From NCBI GenBank assembly GCA_002254395.1, contig NJDN01000021.1:1-8809 (forward strand): a DNA stretch of 8,809 nucleotides, given 5' to 3'. The notes beneath the pieces are model-generated. The model was not told the origin of the DNA and searched no databases. It worked only from the letters and a program-made list of their open reading frames with translations. Positions 5,491-8,809 of this stretch are shown here, piece by piece. Each line of letters begins with the position of its first letter. Within the stretch, counting starts at the first letter, position 1. The stretch comes from Candidatus Pacearchaeota archaeon ex4484_71 (GTDB lineage: Archaea; Nanobdellota; Nanobdellia; Pacearchaeales; GW2011-AR1). Made by a program: the position numbers and the translations under genes.

Positions 5491-6914
5491 GCAATATAAA
5501 AATCCCAAAAAAAACATTTGAAAAAGAAATTGGAAAATTGGATGAAAAAATGAAAGAGAGAATTGCGCTGTTCGGAACTCCACTAGAATCCGTCGATGAA
5601 GAGAATCTAGAGATAGAGATTTTTCCCAACCGTCCCGATTTGTTATCCTACCAAGGATTTAAGAGAAGCTTCTTGGCATTCCTTGGAAAAAGAAGAGGAT
5701 TGAAAGAATATAATCTGAAAAAACCAGAAAAAAACTACCAAGTAAAAGTTTCCCCCTCTGTTAAAGAAGTTAGACCTTATACGGTATGTGCAATTATAAA
5801 AAACCTAAAGCTAAACGAAGAAAAAATAAAAGAATTGATTGAGATACAAGAAAAACTACACACCACAATAGGTAGAAAAAGGAAAAAACTAGCAATAGGA
5901 ATCTATCCTCTTGAAAAGATAAAACTCCCAATATACTACGAAGCATTAGAACCAGATAAGATAAAATTTAGGCCTCTTGAATCCCCTCGGGAGATGTCTG
6001 GATTGGAGATTCTCCAAAGACACCCTACCGGAAGAGAATATTCCCACCTCCTAAAAGGAAAAGTAAAGTTCCCGGTATTTAGAGATTCGAATGATAACAT
6101 CTTGAGTATGCCTCCGATAATAAATTCAGAACAAACCGGGAGAATCACCGAAAAAACAAAAGAAGTATTTGTAGAATGTTCTGGATTTGATTTGAATATC
6201 CTAAAGAAATGCCTAAACATAATCACAACAACCATGTCTGACATGGGAGGAAAGATATACTCAATGGAAATAAAATCTAGAGAGAAAATTGTTACCCCTG
6301 ACTTGAGCTCCGAAAAGATGAAAATCTCGCTGGAGAACACAAATAAATTACTTGGTTTAAATTTAACAGAAAAACAACTAAAAACACTTTTGGAGAAAAT
6401 GGGACACAATTATGACTCTAAAAAGAAAGAAGTAGAGATAGCACCTTGGAGAACGGATATCCTGCATGAAGTAGATCTGATAGAAGAAGTTGCAATAGCA
6501 TACGGCTATGAAAATTTTGATCCCCTCATCCCAGATATTTCTTCAATAGGTAAAGAAAATTTTGAAGAAATCGTCAAGAAAAAAATAGCAGAGATTCTCA
6601 CAGGGTTGGGAATGTTGGAGGTCTCAAATTTCTATCTAACAAACAAGAAAAACCAATTCGAGAAAATGGGAGTTGCAGAAAATCAAGAAAAAAACTATAT
6701 TGCATTGTCAGAGTCAAAAACAGATTACAATATCCTAAGAAAGGACCTCTCACATTACCTTCTTAAGAACTTTTCTTCAAATGTAGACTCTGAATATCCT
6801 CAAAAGATATTTGAGATTGGTAAAGTTTTTAGGGATAACAAGGGCAAGGTGGAAGAAATAGATAGATTGGGGATAGCACTAGAAAAATGGGAGAAGTCCA
6901 CCCAAAAATATTAA
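5487..6914 (+). CDS. pheT: Phenylalanyl-tRNA synthetase beta subunit, frame broken near the C-terminus
   Basis: Structural subunit partnering PheS, needed for tRNA-Phe binding and editing. The open frame gives 475 residues of the archaeal type: an N-terminal region with IEIFPNRPDLLS (about 47-58), the B3/B4 editing region with PTGREYSHLLKGKVKFP and PIINSEQTGRIT (about 180-220), a B5-like region ending APWRTDILHEVDLIEEVAIAYGY (about 319-341), and the start of the catalytic-like core through KIFEIGKVFRD and EIDRLGIALE. After residue 467 the frame enters the unrelated end WEKSTQKY. The expected beta-subunit ending (GEVHPKILKNW..., then MPVSILEINL) is found in the -1 frame at 6887-6997. Archaeal PheT is usually about 540-560 residues, so roughly 50-60 residues between DRLGIALE and GEVHP are also missing. 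Mutation, strain deletion or an assembly or sequencing error are all possible. The start ATG overlaps the upstream stop. Confidence 0.9.
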   Translation: MSNIKIPKKTFEKEIGKLDEKMKERIALFGTPLESVDEENLEIEIFPNRPDLLSYQGFKRSFLAFLGKRRGLKEYNLKKPEKNYQVKVSPSVKEVRPYTVCAIIKNLKLNEEKIKELIEIQEKLHTTIGRKRKKLAIGIYPLEKIKLPIYYEALEPDKIKFRPLESPREMSGLEILQRHPTGREYSHLLKGKVKFPVFRDSNDNILSMPPIINSEQTGRITEKTKEVFVECSGFDLNILKKCLNIITTTMSDMGGKIYSMEIKSREKIVTPDLSSEKMKISLENTNKLLGLNLTEKQLKTLLEKMGHNYDSKKKEVEIAPWRTDILHEVDLIEEVAIAYGYENFDPLIPDISSIGKENFEEIVKKKIAEILTGLGMLEVSNFYLTNKKNQFEKMGVAENQEKNYIALSESKTDYNILRKDLSHYLLKNFSSNVDSEYPQKIFEIGKVFRDNKGKVEEIDRLGIALEKWEKSTQKY

Positions 6915-6997
6915 AGAACTGGAAAATAAGAATGCCCGTCTCTATCCTCGAAATAAACTTGGAAGAAATCTTCGGCGAGCTAAAGAAGTTTCAATAA
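6887..6997 (+). pseudogene. pheT: Detached C-terminal end of pheT in the -1 frame
   Basis: This frame reads MGEVHPKILKNWKIRMP, then VSILEINLEEIFGELKKFQ and a TAA at 6995-6997. It matches the usual end of archaeal/eukaryotic PheT, where a G-x-x-H-P-x-x-L segment is followed by M-P and a strand ending L-E-I-N/D. The frame is open only from 6866, so it is not an independent gene of any size; the ATG at 6887 is probably just an internal methionine. One extra A in the A5 run at 6883-6887 would join it to the upstream frame, giving about 503 residues, still short of normal. It ends 3 nt before the tRNA. Confidence 0.8.
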
Positions 6998-7000
6998 TCT

Positions 7001-7095
7001 GCCGCAGTAGCTCAGTTGGTAGAGCACTACATTGGTAAAGAAAATAAAACAATCCAAAAATGTAGAGGTCCTGAGTTCGAGTCTCAGCTGTGGCT
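7001..7095 (+). tRNA. tRNA-Thr (anticodon GGU) with a 22-nt intron
   Basis: All arms fold. The acceptor stem GCCGCAG pairs with CTGTGGC (one G-U). The D stem is GCTC/GAGC with an AGTTGGTA loop, the anticodon stem CTACA/TGTAG, and the T stem CTGAG/CTCAG with a TTCGAGT loop. After removing 7038-7059 the anticodon loop is TTGGTAA, so the anticodon is GGU at 7034-7036, reading ACC and ACU threonine codons. The mature length is 73 nt with discriminator U73, the base expected for archaeal threonine tRNA. No CCA is encoded. The gene starts 3 nt after the pheT-tail stop on the same strand, so it could be processed from the pheT transcript; I see no clear TATA box at the right distance. Its last base lies under the stop codon of the convergent gene. 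Confidence 0.95.
7038..7059 (+). other. tRNA-Thr intron with bulge-helix-bulge splice motif
   Basis: The intron lies at the canonical 37/38 site. A 4-bp central helix forms between TTGG (7032-7035) and CCAA (7054-7057), flanked by 3-nt bulges TAA (7036-7038) and AAA (7058-7060). Archaeal splicing endonuclease cuts after the second base of each bulge, giving exactly 22 nt. The intron side lacks a convincing second helix, so this is a relaxed form of the motif. Confidence 0.9.
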
Positions 7096-7481
7096 TATCT
7101 TCTTCCAGCGATTAAAAATCCAAGAAGCACCAACAATAGAGCAAACGAAACTGTTCCTCCAATTATTGCTCCAATCCCGAACAAAACCCACAATACGTAA
7201 TTATTTACTGCAAAATAAAGCACTAAACAAATCACGAAAAATACAAGGAACTTTAGGAAGTATGCAAAGACCTTATTTCTAAGTCCTCTTCTAGATTTCC
7301 TTACAGGCCTTATTGGCGTTAATTCCTTGCCTGTGGCCTTCGGCGGCTGTTTATAAGGTTTAGGAACTGCTCTTTTAACCGTCTTCTTCTTAGCAGTTTT
7401 CTTCTTAACAGTTCTCTTAGAAACCTTTTTCTTAACAGTCTTTTTAGGAGCCTTTTTCTTAACAGCTTTCTTTTTGGCCAT
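7095..7481 (-). CDS. Membrane protein with a long lysine-rich N-terminal tail
   Basis: I recognise no named family. The 128-residue product begins with about 38 residues made almost only of K, A, T, V, R and P, with repeating TVKKK/TAKKK units like a histone H1 tail. A Pro/Arg linker follows (40-70), then a hydrophobic C-terminal half with a helix at about 73-92 and a long hydrophobic stretch at 96-125, ending GRR. The tail should face the cytoplasm (positive-inside rule) and could bind nucleic acid or ribosomes, tying them to the membrane; that is inference. Low-complexity coding can arise by slippage, but the membrane part looks ordinary. The ATG at 7481 is about 26 nt from a TATA box. The stop shares one base pair with the 3' end of the convergent tRNA-Thr gene. 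Confidence 0.75.
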   Translation of the reverse strand: MAKKKAVKKKAPKKTVKKKVSKRTVKKKTAKKKTVKRAVPKPYKQPPKATGKELTPIRPVRKSRRGLRNKVFAYFLKFLVFFVICLVLYFAVNNYVLWVLFGIGAIIGGTVSFALLLVLLGFLIAGRR

Positions 7482-7502
7482 GTTAGTATATATGTAACTT
7501 AG

Positions 7503-7512
7503 TTTTTAAATA
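7503..7512 (-). promoter_or_regulatory. Putative TATA box for the lysine-rich membrane protein gene
   Basis: On the minus strand the sequence is TATTTAAAAA, centred about 26 nt upstream of the ATG at 7481, a leaderless arrangement. It sits directly after the stop of the preceding minus-strand gene, so this gene can be transcribed separately. Confidence 0.5.
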
Positions 7513-7515
7513 TTG

Positions 7516-7878
7516 CTAAGATTTAATTCTATCCCAGATTGTGGGTTTGTCTTCTTTTTGCACCTCTGCCTCTTCAACAGTTTTGTTTGTTGCCTTCCAA
7601 TCTTGTTTAAGCGCATAAGCAGTTATTGATTTTACATTTTTTAATACGCCCCCCAACCAAACAAGATAAACTTTTCCGGCAATCGCAATTCCAGAAGCAG
7701 TTTTTAGATTAATATCATCGTTGTTCTTTATTACTGCCACAAAGCTTACATATGAAAATATTATGAGAATTATTAAGAATATCGCAAAAATCTTGTGCTT
7801 CATTCTCTTCGCTTCAACAAGAATCCATATGAATACCACTATCACAGCAACAATCATAAAAGTAATCCCAATCGCCAT
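7516..7878 (-). CDS. Small membrane protein with two N-terminal transmembrane helices
   Basis: I recognise no family. The 120-residue product has hydrophobic helices at about residues 3-21 and 30-50, separated by a basic turn (EAKRMKHK) that should face the cytoplasm. A moderately hydrophobic stretch with GIAIAGKVYLVWLGGVLKNV (63-82) follows, then a soluble charged tail ending PTIWDRIKS. Helix-loop polarity predicts both termini outside or periplasm-like, but this is uncertain. It lies between two other minus-strand membrane protein genes with gaps of 34 and 43 nt, which suggests a functional cluster. Each gene has its own TATA-like element, so a single operon is not required. The start ATG at 7878 fits the TATA element at 7898-7907. 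Confidence 0.7.
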   Translation of the reverse strand: MAIGITFMIVAVIVVFIWILVEAKRMKHKIFAIFLIILIIFSYVSFVAVIKNNDDINLKTASGIAIAGKVYLVWLGGVLKNVKSITAYALKQDWKATNKTVEEAEVQKEDKPTIWDRIKS

Positions 7879-7897
7879 AAAAGGTAAAACAATTTGG

Positions 7898-7907
7898 ATT
7901 ATAAAAA
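7898..7907 (-). promoter_or_regulatory. Putative TATA box for the two-helix membrane protein gene
   Basis: The minus-strand sequence TTTTTATAAT is centred about 25 nt before the ATG at 7878, again leaderless spacing. It lies just downstream of the stop of the next gene, so its T-run may also serve as that gene's termination signal. Confidence 0.5.
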
Positions 7908-7921
7908 GATTTCTGAGAGAT

Positions 7922-8392
7922 TTAACACTTTTGACCCTTTATTAGTTTTGGAACGTGTTTAAAGCAATTCATGAAATATAATGCAGCTATTTGTATGAAT
8001 ATCGAGAGAACTATTATCAAAATACTGTATTTTCCCAGAAAATTCATTGCTACACCTGGAAAAAACAATGCGATTATCCCCGCGCCTATCGAAGCTCCGC
8101 AAACAGGCGCTCCAACACTGCACGCTTGCAGTGCTCCGAAGCCCAAAACAATTACAATAACCCCCAAAATAGAAGCCCCACTAGCTCTAGCCGCCATGGC
8201 TCTCTCTTTGATATTCCTAACAAAACAAGTTATCGTCGCAGCGGTCACAATACCAAAAACAATGCCGAGAATAGTGTAATACCCGTAAAATATTTTTCTG
8301 GGAATTAAAAAGAAAACTAGAATCAATGACGCAATAAAAACAGCTTTGCAATAATGACTTTTGAAAATTCTCCAAAGGTAAATGCTTTTCAT
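7922..8392 (-). CDS. Polytopic membrane protein with a CSVGAPVCG motif
   Basis: I recognise no named family. The 156-residue product has hydrophobic segments at about residues 17-31, 38-57, 72-90, 98-116 and 121-141, so four or five membrane helices with a basic loop (RNIKERAMAARA, 59-70). The notable feature is CSVGAPVCGAS at 91-101: two cysteines six residues apart, between two small-residue-rich helices and followed by an FFPG turn. Such a pair could bind a metal or heme or undergo thiol redox chemistry, but nothing here decides between these. The conservation-like look of the Gly/Ala-rich stretch suggests it is the functional core. Start ATG at 8392 follows an A-rich leader with a short direct repeat and a palindrome-flanked TATA element. 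Confidence 0.7.
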   Translation of the reverse strand: MKSIYLWRIFKSHYCKAVFIASLILVFFLIPRKIFYGYYTILGIVFGIVTAATITCFVRNIKERAMAARASGASILGVIVIVLGFGALQACSVGAPVCGASIGAGIIALFFPGVAMNFLGKYSILIIVLSIFIQIAALYFMNCFKHVPKLIKGQKC

Positions 8393-8400
8393 CTTTATTT

Positions 8401-8420
8401 TTTATCGCTTTTTATCGCTT
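8401..8420 (-). repeat. Two tandem copies of a 10-nt repeat in the leader of the CSVGAPVCG gene
   Basis: TTTATCGCTT occurs twice in direct succession (8401-8410 and 8411-8420), reading AAGCGATAAA on the coding strand. It lies 9-28 nt upstream of the ATG at 8392, within the expected 5' leader. It may be a regulator or RNA-binding site, or simple slippage. Confidence 0.6.
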
Positions 8421-8437
8421 TTTGTCTCCCCTTTTCA

Positions 8438-8461
8438 TCCTTCTCTTTTAAATTAGAAGGA
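8438..8461 (-). promoter_or_regulatory. TATA element framed by a 7-bp inverted repeat, possible operator
   Basis: TCCTTCT (8438-8444) and AGAAGGA (8455-8461) form a perfect inverted repeat with a 10-nt spacer that contains the TATA-like AATTTAAAAG of the minus strand. A dimeric regulator bound here would cover the TATA box. From this box transcription would start near 8424, leaving a leader of about 32 nt before the ATG at 8392, covering the two 10-nt repeats. Confidence 0.45.
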
Positions 8462-8648
8462 CTTCGTAGTTTTAAATATTTGGAAAATCAAAATCCATAA
8501 AAACAATCAAACACTCCAAGAATTCTAACCACACAATCCTCCTTTGCTCGTTCGAATCTCTCAGACAAATCATCCCCTGAAACCAGAATTAAGAAACGCC
8601 CCGACCGAGATAAAGACGGTTTTGCGACCAATGAGAGTTTTGTGATAT
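8462..8648. other. Intergenic stretch with a GC-rich, possibly structured segment
   Basis: No convincing gene is seen. Positions 8531-8640 have about 45% G+C by my count, against about 24% in the next 120 nt. A long-range stem is possible on the plus strand: CTCTCA (8558-8563) with TGAGAG (8632-8637), extended after a U-U mismatch by CGAA (8553-8556) with TTTG (8639-8642). A TATA-like TTTTAAATA at 8470-8478 could serve a plus-strand transcript. It does not fold as a tRNA and has no clear C/D boxes. Confidence 0.3.
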
Positions 8649-8809
8649 TTATTTGATATCTTTTATATCTGGGTAAATACCTAATGCTTTTAATATTTTT
8701 CTATCAAAATCTAGAATCATCTTGGGGTTATTTTCAAATTCTTTATAGTATTCGGTGAATGCAATTCCCATTTCATCTCTTGGAAGAGCATAGGCATAAA
8801 CTTTTAATG
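8649..8809 (-). CDS. C-terminal end of an unidentified protein, truncated by the window edge
   Basis: The minus strand is open from the window edge to a TAA at 8649-8651, giving 52 residues. They begin LKVYAYALPRDEMGIAFTEYY and end KALGIYPDIKDIK. The composition (mixed charged and aromatic residues, D-F-D-R-K-I-L-K helix) is that of an ordinary soluble protein. The AT-rich codon use resembles the neighbours. I do not recognise the family from this fragment, and the start lies beyond position 8809. Confidence 0.6.
   Translation of the reverse strand, partial: LKVYAYALPRDEMGIAFTEYYKEFENNPKMILDFDRKILKALGIYPDIKDIK

Noticed and set aside
5936..6409. A 157-codon open frame on the minus strand inside pheT
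   Set aside because: It lies fully antisense to conserved PheT motifs (editing region and part of B5), has low-complexity Phe/Ser-rich content typical of the reverse of Lys/Glu-rich coding, and has no promoter or ribosome site.
7016..7282. An 88-codon plus-strand open frame starting inside the tRNA
   Set aside because: It runs through the tRNA arms and antisense to the lysine-rich membrane protein gene; no homologous motif or start signal supports it.
7971..8308. Two overlapping plus-strand frames opposite the CSVGAPVCG membrane protein gene
   Set aside because: The minus-strand frame has clear membrane helices and a promoter; the plus-strand frames are shadows without recognisable features.
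8550..8562. A TTCGAAT sequence resembling a tRNA T-loop
   Set aside because: The flanking bases do not form a T stem, and no acceptor, D or anticodon arm can be drawn on either strand.
8472..8573. A 33-codon minus-strand ORF (MICLRDSNEQ...) in the last intergenic gap
   Set aside because: Too short, no promoter at the right distance, no ribosome site and no recognisable motif; it overlaps the possible structured RNA.

Overview
The window looks like a piece of a small, AT-rich archaeal genome, most likely a DPANN lineage such as Pacearchaeota, Woesearchaeota or another Nanoarchaeota relative. The evidence is the archaeal/eukaryotic-type two-subunit phenylalanyl-tRNA synthetase (PheS with N-terminal winged-helix segments), an archaeal UMP kinase, RNase P protein Rpp30, a DUF357 protein, a class III (pilin-type) signal peptide, a tRNA intron with a bulge-helix-bulge splice motif at 37/38, and TATA elements about 25 nt upstream of start codons, as expected for leaderless mRNAs. 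The lineage is inferred from gene content; no phylogeny was run.

Positions 1-1759 (+): a DUF357 gene, then a tight cluster of UMP kinase (pyrH), an unrecognised 39-codon basic ORF joined by an ATGA overlap, and RNase P component 3 (Rpp30, short form) 1 nt later. A perfect 10-bp hairpin at 1774-1796 separates this cluster from convergent genes.

Positions 1797-3656 (-): two genes for exported, cysteine-rich proteins. One is a small membrane-anchored protein with an eight-cysteine tail. The other is a 420-residue pilin-like protein with repeated cysteine modules. Both are probably exposed on the cell surface.

Positions 3737-7095 (+): pheS, a small repeat protein gene, pheT and an intron-containing tRNA-Thr(GGU). 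The 81-residue protein between pheS and pheT has four (N/T)PYDL repeats and joins both neighbours by ATGA overlaps. It is the most striking novel item here. The pheT frame is broken near its 3' end: the expected last ~36 residues lie in the -1 frame, and roughly 50-60 residues of a normal beta subunit appear to be missing.

Positions 7095-8809 (-): three small membrane proteins (one with a long lysine-rich N-terminal tail), each with its own putative promoter, then the C-terminal end of an unidentified CDS running off the window. The 256-nt gap before that partial gene holds a palindrome centred on a TATA element and a locally GC-rich segment that could fold as an RNA.
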